Shown here: positions 19,436 through 31,974 of the stretch, in pieces
Numbering within the stretch: position 1 is the stretch's first letter
How the letters are laid out: each line of letters opens with the position of its first letter
Position numbers and translations under genes: made by a program
DNA from: Cordylochernes scorpioides
Lineage: Eukaryota; Arthropoda; Arachnida; Pseudoscorpiones; Chernetidae
Reading direction: 5' to 3'
NCBI GenBank assembly: GCA_030710605.1
Contig: CP092880.1
Span: forward strand, 10,052,562-10,116,561
Length of the DNA: 64,000 bases
The notes under the pieces: model-generated
The model's database searches: none
The model's input: only the letters and a program-made list of their open reading frames with translations
Told to the model about the DNA's origin: nothing

Positions 19436-20740
19436 TACGAGGGGTGTCCCATAAGTCCGTGGCCCGACATATAAAGAAAATGACTAATAAAATGATTATG
19501 ATTTATCCTTCAACATAATCCCCTTTAAGGTCTATACACTTTTTCCAGCGATGTTCTAATGCTTTTATACCCTCCAAAAAGAACGATGTTTCAAGTGACT
19601 CAAAAAATGAGGTTACAGCATCAATGACCTCTTCATCTGACCTAAAATGAATGCCAGAAAGTGATTTTTCAAATGAGGAAATAGCTTGAAATCAGACGGA
19701 GCTAGATCTGGTGAATAGGGTGCATGTGGTAAAAGTTCAAAGCCAGAATCATAAATAGTAGCCATGGCTTGCAGCGACCGATGACTCGGAGCATTGTCTT
19801 GATGGTAAACAATCTTCCTAGACAGCTTTCCTCTTCTTTTTTCTTTAATAGCTTCTCGTAGTTGCTTCACAAGATTTGCATAATAATCGCCAGTGATGGT
19901 TTGACCCTTATTCAGAAAGTCTAGAAGAAGTACACCCTCGGAATCCCAAAAGACAGACACCATAATCTTCCCTACTGATGGAACTGTCTTGGCTTTCTTG
20001 GGGGGAGGGGAACCGGAGTGTCTCCATTGCATGGATTGTTGCTTGGACTCTGGTGTAAAGTGATGGGCCCAAGTCTCATCCATGGTAACAAATCTATTAA
20101 CAAATTCCTCTGGATTGGCTTCAAATAACGCAAGATTGTCCGAAGATTACTTTCTCCTTACAGCCTTTTGATCGGGTGTCAAAAGTTTGGGAACCCAACG
20201 GGCAGAAAGCTTCCTGAGGCCCAAGTGTTCTCTCATGATCCGGTTCACTGTTGTTTTTGGAATACTTAAGGTCTCTTCTATCTGACGAACTGTCATTCTT
20301 CTGCCCAATATAACCAAATCATGTATCTTGTCGATGTTTTCTTGAATAACTGACTCAACAGGTCTTCCTGGTCCATGTTCGTCTTCGGTGCTGATCCTCC
20401 CTAATTTAAACGCAGCTACCCATTTTTTTTTACTGTGCTATAGGAAGGAGCATCTTCCCTTAATGTATCCACCATATCTTCATAGATTTCCTTCGGCGAC
20501 ATTCCTTTCTTACAAAGATATTTTATTACAGCACGAATCTCGTTTGTCTACATTTTAGATGATTCCTGTTTCTTGTCCTCTTTCAGACCTATAACAAAAA
20601 AAAAAAAAACGGTTAGTTGTAGAAACTTAAAAATGTACATATCTTTATACAAGGCTTTAAGGTATATATGGTAAAATTTATTAGTTTCTAAGATTTCGTT
20701 CTCATGGTTCGGGCCACGGACTTATGGGACACCCCTCGTA
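19436..20740 (-). mobile_element. mariner element, copy A, inactive
   Basis: A 1,305-bp element with 30-bp terminal inverted repeats (TACGAGGGGTGTCCCATAAG at the left; complement at the right), flanked by TA. A mariner transposase is encoded on the minus strand but is broken at several points. Copy B carries it at 57,287-58,598. Confidence 0.95.
19613..20560 (-). pseudogene. mariner transposase, broken (copy A)
   Basis: DD34D transposase of the mariner family, which cuts and pastes the element at TA. The longest open part (19,613-20,083) contains MDETWAHHF (first Asp) and YHQDNAPSH (second Asp), and YSPDLAPSDFKLFP (third Asp, 34 residues on). Upstream the N-terminal DNA-binding part is readable only in pieces. 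The presumed start ATG (near 20,551-20,553) is followed at once by TAG, there is a frame break in the T-run near 20,427-20,435, and an in-frame stop near 20,150. This copy also has one T fewer than copy B in a run near 19,665-19,670, which destroys the C-terminus. Confidence 0.9.
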
Positions 20741-20744
20741 TAAA

Positions 20745-21735
20745 AGACGTGATTTTGGATCGTACTTTAGTTAAGACATAGTAGTAACTTGAATATACAA
20801 CAAGTGAATAACACCAATAGAACACGAAGAACTGGACCTATAGCAGAAAAGAATAATACATTTTTCCTTGTCCTTTTCCTTGTACCATCTCTCAGAATAA
20901 CATTAAAAAAGAAAATCTAAGGATGCTTTGGTTTTTATCAAAATTATCTGCATACAGACTTTGAAATACATATTAAGTGGTGTCTAAATGCATTCATGTA
21001 GTACGATGGTATTGAAAACTAGGCAGAACAGAAGTGCTAGTTGATGGAGTGAAATTTGACATTTGAATAATTCAAACAGTTATTTATTTGGAATATTTGG
21101 ATGGCAGAACGATGGTGTAATTTTGTAGAAATTCTGTCTAATTAGAACATCCATAATGGCGATCAGAAGAAACTTCTAATATTTGGAACAGTTTTTCATT
21201 TGGAGAATATCCTCATAGAACTAATAGTGATCTGAAACTTGGAATAATTGGCTCAATTTTAGGATAAAATATCAGAAGGAATTTGATAGGGAGTAGAAAA
21301 TCTTCAGATAATTGATTTAACAGTTTATATGGAGCATTTGAATATCAGAAATGTAGTGGCAACAGGCGGTTTATTTGGAACACCTGACGAAGAGAATTCA
21401 ACATTCTAATTGGAAGATGGATCGACCGTTGGGGGGAAGGCATCGATTAACTCCGCTGGTGTGATTTAATGCGCCTTTTGTTGTGACAGAATTTACTGCT
21501 TGACTTTAAATAACGAACATTAGCCTCACGGAGAAATTCTAGTAAAAATCGAAAGTGATTGTAAATTTAACAATCTCAACAATTAACCACTTGAAGTTCT
21601 TATTGATTGTTGCCCTCTTTTACGGTATATTTCAAGTCTACCACTGATTATTTATAATGCAAATTGATTTATTTTAAAAAGAATTGTACCTGTCAATAAT
21701 AGCCTAAATTTCTTTATAACACTGGTTATATATAT
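20745..21735. other. Gene-free stretch
   Basis: AT-rich with loosely repeated phrases such as 'tttggaaca' and 'cagaag', no recognisable coding region or transposon end. The copy B counterpart is at 58,600-59,595. Confidence 0.5.
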
Positions 21736-21739
21736 ATAT

Positions 21740-22072
21740 AGTCGACTCTCGATGATTTGAAACTCAAGGGACCAGAGAAAATTTTTAATTTATCGAGAGT
21801 TCAAAATAACAGGAGTTTAAACAACCAAGAGGGAGGGAGGGAAAAAACAAGAGTTTGATCTCAAAATTCGTGATTTATTATTTTAAACATTTGCACAGTT
21901 ATTTGCAGATGTTAATTTATAGCAAGATACTATTCCTTCAACTTCAAATTACCGAGGGGACCAATTAATATTGATTTTATTCAACTTATCGAGTATTTTT
22001 CAAAGGACCGGGAGAATTTTTCAAATTATAGAGAGATTCAAATCAACGAGTTTCAAATTATCGAGAGTCAAC
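21740..22072. mobile_element. TA-flanked MITE (Tigger-like)
   Basis: Ends 'agtcgactctcgatgatttg' and the complementary 'aaattatcgagagtcaacg' with more internal copies of 'atcgagagtt'. About 333 bp, no transposase. Copy B version is at 59,598-59,932. Confidence 0.72.
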
Positions 22073-22710
22073 GGAATATACTTATAAAATTAAAGGATTT
22101 AAAAGCACGAATGTTTCTTTTATACATAATACAAACTTCTACTGCCCTTACTGCAATTAAAAAATATATTGGGAGGGCTTGGCTCATCGGTGGTGAACCC
22201 TCCCAGCGGTTTCGTCAATTTAATCCACCAGACCGCTTCTTAGAGTTCTAATACTGTATTGGACGATTCTGCTTATATACGCAGCACTGAAGGATGGAAT
22301 CTTAGAAATGGTTTTCAAGAAAACTAGGGGCATAAGCTTATAGGACAGTAGAATTACATTCAATGGAATACAGAATACTCAATAAAATCAATAAGCAATC
22401 CAGGGTTAAGTTTCTTTTAACATGTTTATTTCTCTAGTTTCCGGGGCTAACATGTCCATCAACAGGATCACCTATATATAATTACCAGTCAATTTAGATA
22501 GTTGGCTGGAAGTTATACTTCTAGGTGCTTCTTTTGAAAGCATGTGAGCCTGGAAGCTAGAGAAATCAAAAATATTACAAGAATCTTAACTCTGGATTGT
22601 ATATTGATTTTATAAAACTATAAGTCAGGAGATGAACGTGTATTGTAAAGAACTGATTATATAACTTCTTTTTTTTTATTTTTGCGAAAGCCGCTCTTTA
22701 TATTTGTATT

Positions 22711-22790
22711 TTATTTATTTCGTCTCAGTTTACAGGTGTTACATTCGAACACAGCTCACCTTGTCCTGTCTATTTACACATTGGCTAGGT
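22711..22790 (-). repeat. Jockey-type element 3' end fragment
   Basis: 'ttacaggtgttacattcg' to 'ctatttacacattgg' with a TTTATTTATTT run matches the 3' end and tail of the element at 53,520-55,022. It is a heavily 5'-truncated relative, also present at 60,572-60,652. Confidence 0.7.
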
Positions 22791-24467
22791 GGTGGATTCG
22801 AGGAGGTGAATTCATAGAGAACGAAACAGAAGAAAAACACACACACACACAAAATACATGGTAGAGATCAGGGTCAGCTAGAGCCAAATTATAAAAATCT
22901 AATCATTACTAATTTGCTCTAAATCATAAATTAAATAAATCACAATATCAAATAAATCACTATATCAAATAAATCACTAAATCAATCAATTAAAACACAC
23001 ACACACAAAAGCCTTTATTAAGACACACAGGTCTTACAGAGGATTCTCCTTGGGGTTACAAGACGGAGAAACCTATGAAAGTGGGAAATATACAAAGGGG
23101 TAAAAATGGAGAAAGATTATATACACATGATAAATATATACAGATTATTATTTGAATAGTCCTATGGAAAATACGAAAAAAAAAAAATTGGAAATATGGA
23201 TGGGAGAAGTGGAGAGCGAAAAGAGGAAAGAAAACAGGTATTTACATATGGAACATACATATAATGGAACAAGTCAATTTAAGCTCTTCTGCTCACACAG
23301 CACAGGTGGACCATGGCTTTTTCAAGAAACCTTTAAGAGATTTTCCAGGAAAATCCGAGTGTTCAGAGTTGTAAGGTAAACACCGTTTTATCAGTGTGGG
23401 GGGTTAACTTATCGTACCTGCCCAAACAAATAATTAACAGAAGAAAAACAAACAAATAAATAATTAAGAAAAAGACATCTCCTGATAGTGCAACTAAAAG
23501 TTGCTGATGGCTTGAGTCATCTGTTGGAATAAATATCAACTATTCCTTGATTTTTAATTCTTACCTAATTGGCCATAATTAGCCATCTTGCGCTTCAGAA
23601 ACCTGGGTTATAAATCTCTCTCTGTTGCCTTAATGACAAAGGCAGACACATTCTACTTCACCCAGTCATGATGGTTGTCAAACAGACACCATCAAGGGTC
23701 ACAACTTGATATTCTAATATGATTAAGGAAGAAGAAGAAGAAAAAAAAAAGAGTGGAGGTGTGGAAGGAGATGTCTGTTTTTTATATGTATAACTTGTAG
23801 CAGAAGATATATGGTGGTGATAGCTGAAGATGCTGACATCTACGTCAGAGTTCGATGAATATGTAAATATTCCGATGACGCTGCAAATATTAGTCAAATA
23901 AACAAACATTCGGATGACACCATTTTCCTCAATTCTTTTGAGGAGGAGCCTCCCTTCCTTCCTGAGAACGGCTTTTTATATTTAATCATTAAATTGTAAA
24001 TTATATCATTCATTTTTCTAATTATCATTAATTTTTGCAATTCTCATTAATTTTTGTATCAATTGGCTAAGAGTGTCAAAACATTATTTTTAAATTATCA
24101 ATTTTCAATTCTTTTGAGACTAAAGAGGAAAATCTCTCTTTTTTAATAAACAAATTACATTTTGAAAATCTTATTTTTTTTTTGGATTTTTTACCTTTCC
24201 AAAGTGCTGGAGGAACATGGGATTTTTTTTTCTACTAAGGTCTCATCTCCTAAGAAAGGAAAATCCCTACCTGGCGCCTCTACATGGCGGAAGGTGGGTG
24301 ACGCCCAGGGGAGGGGAGACTCCAACTCCAATCTAACTTTGGCATTCACTTGTCTTCGAAGTTGAAAACGGCTTCTAAAGACTGATAAACCTGTTCTTAG
24401 TCAATGACATACGGATGCGGAAGACAATGGGGATAGACATCGAGTTAATCTTCTCTTTTTTTATTAT

Positions 24468-24735
24468 TATCCCTAGTACACGTGGTACAGGCCATGATAA
24501 TCATGGTGGGTAGAATTACTGTAAGTGCACCACATGTCTAGAGATGTGAAAAGCAGTTCGACTTTGCACTTACACATGTGCCAGAGCCCCGTTTGGTTAC
24601 TTGCATGAGGTTGGACTTTTGTAAGAATCGGGGGCCATTGCAGCATTTTTTTTTTAATAGAAAAAAGTGCCCAATGCCGGATTCGATTCCGGGTCGTAGC
24701 GGTTGACAAACCAACGATTTAGATCATCCTTCCAC
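24468..24735 (-). mobile_element. tRNA-headed SINE (family 1)
   Basis: Minus-strand order: head with 'ggtcggtggaaggatgatc' and a B-box-like segment, T/A-run, body with 'gcacttacagtaa', tail 'tactagggataataataa'. The copy B equivalent (62,600-63,078) is split by another insertion at 62,637. Confidence 0.7.
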
Positions 24736-24846
24736 CGACCCCTAATTTCATGAAAATCTTCATTTGAATGGGCCAACTGGACCAAGACAATAACAACAAC
24801 AACAAGCTTTATTAAGACCTTTCAGTCTTATACAAATTCTCCGAGT

Positions 24847-26600
24847 AGAAATGTAGGGTACATACAGGAATAGCAGCAATAATACCAGTTATAAGCATTG
24901 TTATTATTATAATTTTAAAAGCTAATAACATTTAATGGTAATATGAAATTTATACTCTGAAAAACTTAATTAAGACAATCAAGCTGATAAATAGATCAAT
25001 CTGGGTAAATTGGGGTAAAAGAAATTTCTTATAACCTGGATTTACCACGGAGTATCTGCAAATGAAAAAAAAAAAGTAAAAGCTAATTAAATTTAATAAT
25101 AATAGTGAAATTCATATACAAGGAATAATTAATTAAGACAATTGAGCTTTGTAACAAATAAATTTACTGGCAATGTGTTTCTTTTAAATAATATCATCAA
25201 ATATTATCTCTACAGACCTTACTGCAATGATATAAGTTATTGAATGAAAGGGCTTGGATCATCAGTAGTGAACCCTCTCAGCGGTTTCGCCAAATTAATC
25301 TATAGACCGCTCTACTATTGTATTGGATTGGTTTGGAATATACCCTGTATTTTCTATGGAAGGCAGCTTAGGAGTGTTTAGTGAACCTATGGACAAAAGC
25401 TTGCTTATAGGTCTGTAGAGGTACATACATAAAATTTCAAGGTATTGCATCGAGCAAAGCTCTTCCGCAAATATGGTTTCATAACAAATATATCAATTAG
25501 TAAATTAAATTTATAAATACAATTGAGCTTATAAACAGATGATCAAGACAATATCTGACCACCAGAATAGAGCTATAGATCGGTCGCCTTGGAGAAGCTT
25601 GATTGACATGCACCAGACTTGGGATACTCCGTCTTTGCCGGTCCCAAGCCCGGACGAAAAAGGAGGAGGGGGAGCAGTAACAAGCTCACTAAAAAACCTG
25701 GGCTCAGCTGGCTCGGCTGATATTACCTTGTAAGGGCTCCCAATCCAGGGATACAGGATGAACAGCGTTTGTACTCTTTTGTTAGGAGCGGCTGCACATG
25801 GCGTCTGTTCCTCATGTCAGAGGCAGCCATTTCTTTTGGAGCTAAGTCGGCCTGCCATTGAGTAATGCTCCCTGTCTTATTGACAAAAGCAGACGCACAT
25901 TCTATTTCACCCAGTCATGATGGTTGTCAAACAGACACCGTCAAGGGTCACAACTTGATACCCTAATATGATTGGGTGGAGATAAGAAAGAAGAAGAGAC
26001 TTGGGTCTGAATTAAACATACTCTTAGAGCACTTAACGTTTTTGTTAACCACATAAACTAATATATAAATAACTAGACGAATGACCTGTTGAATGCCCGG
26101 GTTTCCTAGAATGTACTTTAACCCGGAGTGTGTATAGAATATTTAAAACCTCTTTTTCACAAATCTAATTTCTAATCAGTGAAATGATGGCTTTTATATA
26201 CCCGTTCTACGAACGGCATTCAAGTACGACAGCAGAATTTGACTTTGAAAATGATTAAAAATAATCATTTAGCAATTGTGTTGGTTCTTCACACGAACGG
26301 GTTAACACAATATATATATTATTGAATGAGAGGGCTTGGATCATCAGTAGTGAACCCTCTCAGTGGTTTCGCCAAATTAATTTCTAGACCTCTCTACTAT
26401 TGTATTGGATTGGGATATACCCTGCATTTTCTATGGAAGGCAGCTTAGGGGTGTCTAGTGAACCTATGGACATAAGCTTGCTTATAGGTCTGTTGAGGTA
26501 CATACATAAAATTTCAAGTACATATATAAAAACGCGAAATAATGAGACGAAAGGTTTCGCCTTATGATTTCACGCCTTTTATAAATTTATTCCAGGCGAT
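24847..26600. other. Unduplicated tract of dispersed repeats
   Basis: Contains two family 3 members (25,170 and 26,305) and a family 2 copy (25,628-26,000). A segment near 26,065-26,110 with 'aatgacctgttgaatgcccg' recurs degraded near 27,528. No gene seen. Confidence 0.6.
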
Positions 26601-26616
26601 TATACAATCCAACAAT

Positions 26617-26830
26617 CACACACAGATTTATTAAGACCACGGGTCTTATACAGATTCACCACAGGAAGGAAGTACAGATGGAGATACTATACCCCAGGTA
26701 GCACAGAACCTAACAACCTCCAGGGTCTTATACAGATTCACCACAGGAAGGAAGCACAGATGGAGATACTATACTCCAGTCAGCACAGAACCCAACAGCC
26801 TTCAGGTCCGATGCATGTCCAGTGTCCACA
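26617..26830 (-). mobile_element. SINE-like element with internal tandem duplication
   Basis: The 3' tail (stem AAGACC/GGTCTT, then AATAAA) lies at the left. Inside, a roughly 78-80 bp unit from 'gggtcttatacagattcacc' to 'agcacagaacc' is present twice (about 26,645-26,800). Confidence 0.65.
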
Positions 26831-27615
26831 GAATCCACCGTGCATAGGTTAACGTATCACTGTGCCTTAATCTCTTTTATATTTCGCTTTCTATGAATGA
26901 AAATACTGTGGGAAAGTTACGCTTCAAATTCTTAAAACCTTCATTTATCAGCTGAGAAATTATTAAGACGAAAAATCTTAGTGCATGTATCATATGTAAA
27001 TTCCAGTGTTTTTTTTTTCTTCATTCCTTTGTATCTTTTTATTTTCCTCGGATTTACCCATTAAAATATGTTTATGAGCTCAATTGTCCTAAATATAATG
27101 TATAAATTTCATTATTTCAATATTGATTGTGATTAGCCTTTGCTTTTTTACCTTCATTTGCGGTGAACTCACGATAAATCCGTATATAATAAATTTCCTT
27201 TCCTCCAATTTACCCAGATTAATCTATTTATTAACTTGATTGTTTTTATATTGTAGCGTAGAAAATTAGTCTTGGAATATCTTAAGAAGTAAAAGTATTT
27301 ATTGATGACGTCACCGCAACAAGTCGACAATTATCAACAAATCAACAACGCTATCTACAGCTAGAGAATATCGAGCAAACAAGCTAGGCAACTAAATGAT
27401 GATTTAGAAATATAAAATAATAAATCTGTTTCAACTATTTTCATTGAATAATTAAATTAAATAATAAAATATAAATGATCTCTCTTCGCCACAATATAAT
27501 TTTTCCTGTATATAAATACTAGCCGAATGACCCGGGCAACGCCCGTGTTTTACCCGATTGAATGTTTTGATTCAAATACTATTTGTTACAATTATAAATT
27601 GGCGCCTTAAATAAA

Positions 27616-27715
27616 NNNNNNNNNNNNNNNNNNNNNNNNNNNNNNNNNNNNNNNNNNNNNNNNNNNNNNNNNNNNNNNNNNNNNNNNNNNNNNNNNNNNN
27701 NNNNNNNNNNNNNNN
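27616..27715. other. Assembly gap of 100 N
   Basis: Exactly 100 undetermined bases, the usual placeholder for a scaffold join of unknown length. Copy A lies on the left contig and copy B on the right one. Confidence 0.99.
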
Positions 27716-28019
27716 CTATTCTTCAAAGGCTTAGCTACATGGAAGTGAATATCCACAGGATCTTTTGGTATTTGGATTTGTATAAATAACAGGAACATTC
27801 AAATGTGTTATGTATAACCTCCCGGTCATATTTTGTAAAATATATGGCCAGAGATACAGGACATTGTGACTGCTGTGATAGAGATGCATGGGACATCTGA
27901 GGCTCTTCATTGAACACAACAACAACCTGATATCACATGCCTTCCAATGGAAGAACTTGTTTTAAAGTAAATAGTTCTATTAATCAAACAATACACTAAT
28001 ATTTAAACATGGAACTAAA

Positions 28020-28390
28020 GAAGGGATGCTTAAATGCTTTGTTTGGTCAGTTTTCCTAAATGGTTGTAAAGCCATGACCAAAGAAATGGAGCAGAAAAAG
28101 TATTTTGATACTGGGTTAATTAGAATTCTCAAGATCAAATGGACAGATATGTGAATTGAATAAAAAAGCTTAGATTTAATGGAGGGTAAAGCCTTCTAAA
28201 TTTAGTATTCAAAATGAAAGCAATGTTTACAGGAAATGTACTCCAAGGATCATAGGGATACCATACTGGAGGATACAGCTCCAAGAATAAAAGGAGATAT
28301 AAACCAAGCTAATATTTGTTCGTTATCCAATAAAAATGATCTGGAATTGCTCAGAACATGGTGAAATCGCGTTCCATGATAGTTGACCTC
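28020..28390 (+). pseudogene. Decayed LINE reverse transcriptase C-terminal region
   Basis: In one frame around 28,035-28,155 the translation contains VWSVFLNGCKAMTKE and then IRILKIKWTD. This resembles the 'VLLYGSETW' and 'MLRISWTD' blocks after reverse transcriptase in CR1/RTE-type LINEs. Stops follow at once and only scattered similarity continues to about 28,390. Weak call. Confidence 0.5.
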
Positions 28391-28736
28391 AGAATTCTAA
28401 CCAATTATTAAGTTTGGATACGTATTTCAATGGCAGTTATGATAAAATAGTTATGTATTATATATGGATGTAAAATTAAGAAGTGAGAACACTAAATATG
28501 GAAGGTTTCAAATTGAAATGGAGATATTTCAGCCAATTCATTGTTACTCTAAAAAAGAATTGATCCTTGAGGAACCTATATTTGAATTTATAAGGAAAAA
28601 TTCCTCAGCGTCCATTTTCCCTTATAACTAGGTCTAAAGAGGGAATGGAAACCACCTGCCTTGTGTACTAAGATATTAATATAATATTTAGGGTATATAC
28701 ACCCTATATCAACATGAGATTATATTCACAAGGTAA

Positions 28737-28830
28737 TAAGACCAAATCCAAATAAATGAAGTGTGTGACGTTTTGGTAACAACGCTGTTACTGAAACATC
28801 ACACACTATTTATTTATTTGTATTTGGTCT
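28737..28830. repeat. Small palindromic repeat with hammerhead-like hairpin
   Basis: 'aataagaccaaatccaaata' and its complement flank 'gtaacaacgctgttac'. Single-orientation relatives are at 29,515-29,590 and 30,115-30,225, the last with the best core. Confidence 0.65.
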
Positions 28831-30125
28831 TATGTTTATAATCTATAATCTAAATTGTGCCTTATCATGAGATTATATTTTCTTCTTTCTTATCTATGAG
28901 AGGGTATATTTGATTTAAATTGGAGTTCAATTTTGCTCATATTGCATCTATCTCTTATGCAGATCAGGCAACCTATATATATATGGCCAAGTTATGAGAA
29001 GATGTACAAATAATTATATGTTAGCTATACAGCAAGCATGGTCTATGTAAATACACATGTGATTCAAGCAAATTTGAAACCTGACAAAGGTGTGCAGGCG
29101 TATACAGTCAATCAAAATATTGATTATTTAGTTTTTCGAAAACGCACACAAAATGTGCTTTCATTTGATATTATTGTTATGAAAATTAATTTTTACCATC
29201 ATCCTGGTGCAATTTAGGGTATATTGCCAAAACTTGGTCACAAATAAAGATTTACTAATAAATTGCTGCTTTTTACATGTGTAGACATGTGGTGCACTTA
29301 CAGTAAAAGCAATCGCCTACTTCTACCCACCATGATTATCATGGCCTGTACCATGTGTACTAAGGATAATGAAAAAAAGTGATAAAAACTAATAAATCAG
29401 GTATAATGATAAGTCACAAATTAGATTATTGATTATAAACACAAGATAATAAATAGAGGAGAGCTTCAAATCCTGATTTTTTTAAATATAATTTTCAAGT
29501 GACTCTTTATTCAGTACTATTGTCTGAAGATGGTAACAATACTGTTAATGAAGCGTCACACAATTTATTTGGATTTGGTCTTATTACCTTGTGTTTAAAA
29601 AGGAGAGTAAATTAAAGTAGTTAGTTAAAGGTAGCCAGCTATCAGGTATAACTTAATTTTTTGTAATTTAGACCAAAAGAGTGGTGTTCTATGATGGCAA
29701 TATTGGCTCTACAAGATGATCTATCAATGTCTTAAAATAACACTTGAATGTTCGCAGCCACCATATATGCAACAGACATATTCATGGTTAAAATTTTTTA
29801 AAGCTTGTTTCGATCAGAATATAAAATCTGTTTATAAATAAACATTCTTCCCTGATATATATATAAAAATAGTATATATCATCAATTTATTATCGTAATA
29901 CTCCTGTTGAAGGACTGACAAGTCTAAAACTTGAAAATAAAAATTTGAACAAGAAACTTAAACCTTGGAAGCTTTTGTTTATTTTATAATAAAATCTGTT
30001 TATAATCTTTATAATCTGTTTATAGATAACTGATAAGAAGATATTTATCTGAGAAACACAGAACATTGATAACAGTAACTATTTAAAAACATGCTGTGGT
30101 AAAATTTCTCATTCAGTACTTTTGT

Positions 30126-30156
30126 CTGAAGATGGTAACAACGCTGTTACCGAAAC
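30126..30156 (+). ncRNA. Hammerhead-like core (candidate)
   Basis: CTGAAGA, one extra base, stem GGTAACA/TGTTACC with loop ACGC, then GAAAC. Both conserved hammerhead boxes (CUGANGA and GAAA) and a perfect stem II are present. I could not define stems I and III, so catalytic activity is doubtful. Confidence 0.35.
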
Positions 30157-30239
30157 GTCACACACTATTTATTTGGATTTGGTCTTATTACCTTGTGTTT
30201 ATAATCTATAATCCAAATTGTGCCTTATCAGTTCTCACA

Positions 30240-30465
30240 ATAAGTTTTTCATTTTAAACTGTTAGCTTTCAAGTGATAATTGCTCTTCAACTGCCTTATT
30301 TAAAACATTGATTATTCCTAAAAGAAGTGTTTACAAATATCCACGCTGTGTGCGAATACTTGTAAACACTTCCTATAAGAATAGTCAATGTTTTAAATAA
30401 GGTCGTTGAAGAGCGATTATCATTTGAAAACTAGCATTTTAAAGTGAGAAAATTTTTGTAATTTT
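30240..30465. repeat. Imperfect inverted repeat
   Basis: Arms of about 85-90 bp ('cttatttaaaacattgatta' and complement) around a short centre at about 30,345. Arms end in ttgaaga...ttgaaagc motifs, like the other fold-backs. Confidence 0.75.
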
Positions 30466-31010
30466 TAAATGCTTTTCACAATTTCATCTTAAATCATTGA
30501 ACATTCATGTTACCAAAGAAAGATGAACCAAAATCTATACTGTGGTTGAAGTCTGAAAGTAGTGCCAATTATTAGTCATCTCTCAATAATAGGCTCACTA
30601 ATTACTTTACTAATATTTATCTAAATATAGAATAAGGGTTATGCTATACATGCGCCAAATCGACTCGACAATCGAGTTAGAGAGAGACGTAAACTGTTCT
30701 TTATGGGGCATGAGCCAGCACGTTTGAAAGCTTGCATTTAAAAAAAAAAACTCTTTGTGAGAAAATTTGGTAGTTTTTAAATGCTTTACACAATTTTATC
30801 TTGAATCATTGAACATCCATGTTACCAAAGAAAGATGAACTAAAATTGATGTGTGGAGGTAGTCCCAATTACCAGTCATCTCAATTTGTCCCAATGAAAA
30901 ATAATTAAATAGGCTCATTAAATATAGAATAAGGTTATGCTATACATGCGCCAAATCAACTCAAGAGGTGTAAACTGTTCTTTAGCGGCAAGCCAGTATG
31001 TTCCATTCCT
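30436..31010 (+). repeat. Direct duplication, about 290-bp unit
   Basis: Two successive copies (about 30,436-30,725 and 30,733-31,010) share 'catgttaccaaagaaagatg' and 'gctatacatgcgccaaatc'. They are visibly diverged with small deletions. No coding sequence. Confidence 0.8.
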
Positions 31011-31499
31011 TGTGACACCACTGTTGTCTCAATAAGTCCTACAAGCCAAGTTAAGAGGGAGTACCAGGAAACTGTTCTCCTGAAATTATCGCTAGTTCTA
31101 ATTATTATCAATTTCAATTATCAGAAACCCCAATATCAGCAACTCTATTCAAACAAATGACAATTTCAAATACTAAAAATAACTTTCTGGTAATAGAGAC
31201 TAACTTTTGCTTTTCTATATACAATATTTGTTGAGAGTGAATTAATGAAACTAGGTGTTAAGAAATATTAGCTGTTTTGTAACTTGTGAATGGACTCACA
31301 TATCTATGGACTGTGGAAATATATAGTTTTAATTGGTATTGTCAAAATATAAAATAAATGTTAATAAATAAATGTATCACAGAAGCTTGGCCTCGTGATA
31401 CCTAATTTATAGCAACAAAGGGACTGAAGGCAAACAACACTTCAGTCAGAGTTGATCTACAGAATGGTAATCATTAATCTACATCTGGTCGCATTGTAT

Positions 31500-31970
31500 T
31501 GTATTCAACATTGACATGTCATCTGTGAATTTTAATATAATATTCTCTTATCTAAATCTGGATACATGGCATTCGACATGTCATATCTATTAATTTTTAT
31601 GTAATATAAATATTCTGATCTAAATCTGGACACATGGCAATTGCATTGACATGTCATATCTGTGAATTTTATGCACGAGCTTGATACCTTAGTGTGATTG
31701 GGTGGAATAAAAAGAAGAAGAAGATGCATTATAAATATTCTCTGATCTAAATCTGGACACATGGAATGGCATTGACATGTTTTCTGTGAATTTTTATGTA
31801 ATATAAATATTCTGTGATCTAAATCTGGACCCATGAATGGAATTCCACATGTAACTGTGAATTTTAATATAATAAAATATTCTCTGATCTATATCTGGAC
31901 ACATGGAATGGCATTCGACATGTCATCTGTGAATTTTTATGCAATATAAATAAGTTGTTTGCACATTGGT
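31500..31970 (+). repeat. Tandem repeat array, about 80-bp unit
   Basis: About five to six units, each with 'atctaaatctggacacatgg', 'gacatgtcat' and 'gtgaatttttatg'. One unit is split by a 48-bp retroposon tail at 31,676-31,723. Confidence 0.85.
31676..31723 (+). mobile_element. 48-bp family 2 retroposon tail insertion
   Basis: 'cgagcttgataccttagtg' to a (GAA)n tail, flanked by ATGCA on both sides (31,671-31,675 and 31,724-31,728). It is an extremely 5'-truncated insertion. Confidence 0.75.
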
Positions 31971-31974
31971 TGGA

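Larger units (their letters stand above)
1..24846. repeat. Duplicated block, copy A
   Basis: This block is collinear and same-oriented with 36,572-63,187. It starts at or before the window edge. Homology ends inside a SINE tail near 24,846. Large stretches (about 12.3-17.0 kb and 17.4-24.1 kb) differ only by rare substitutions and homopolymer lengths. About 0.9-2.3 kb and the segment after about 24.13 kb are visibly more diverged. Copy-specific insertions are the MITE at 2,051 and the gypsy element at 7,132. It may be an alternative haplotype of copy B rather than a true duplicate. Confidence 0.93.

Noticed and set aside
31500-31970. Possible CRISPR-like array
   Set aside because: Units are about 80 bp, contiguous and diverged with no unique spacers, in a eukaryotic context. 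A simple tandem repeat.
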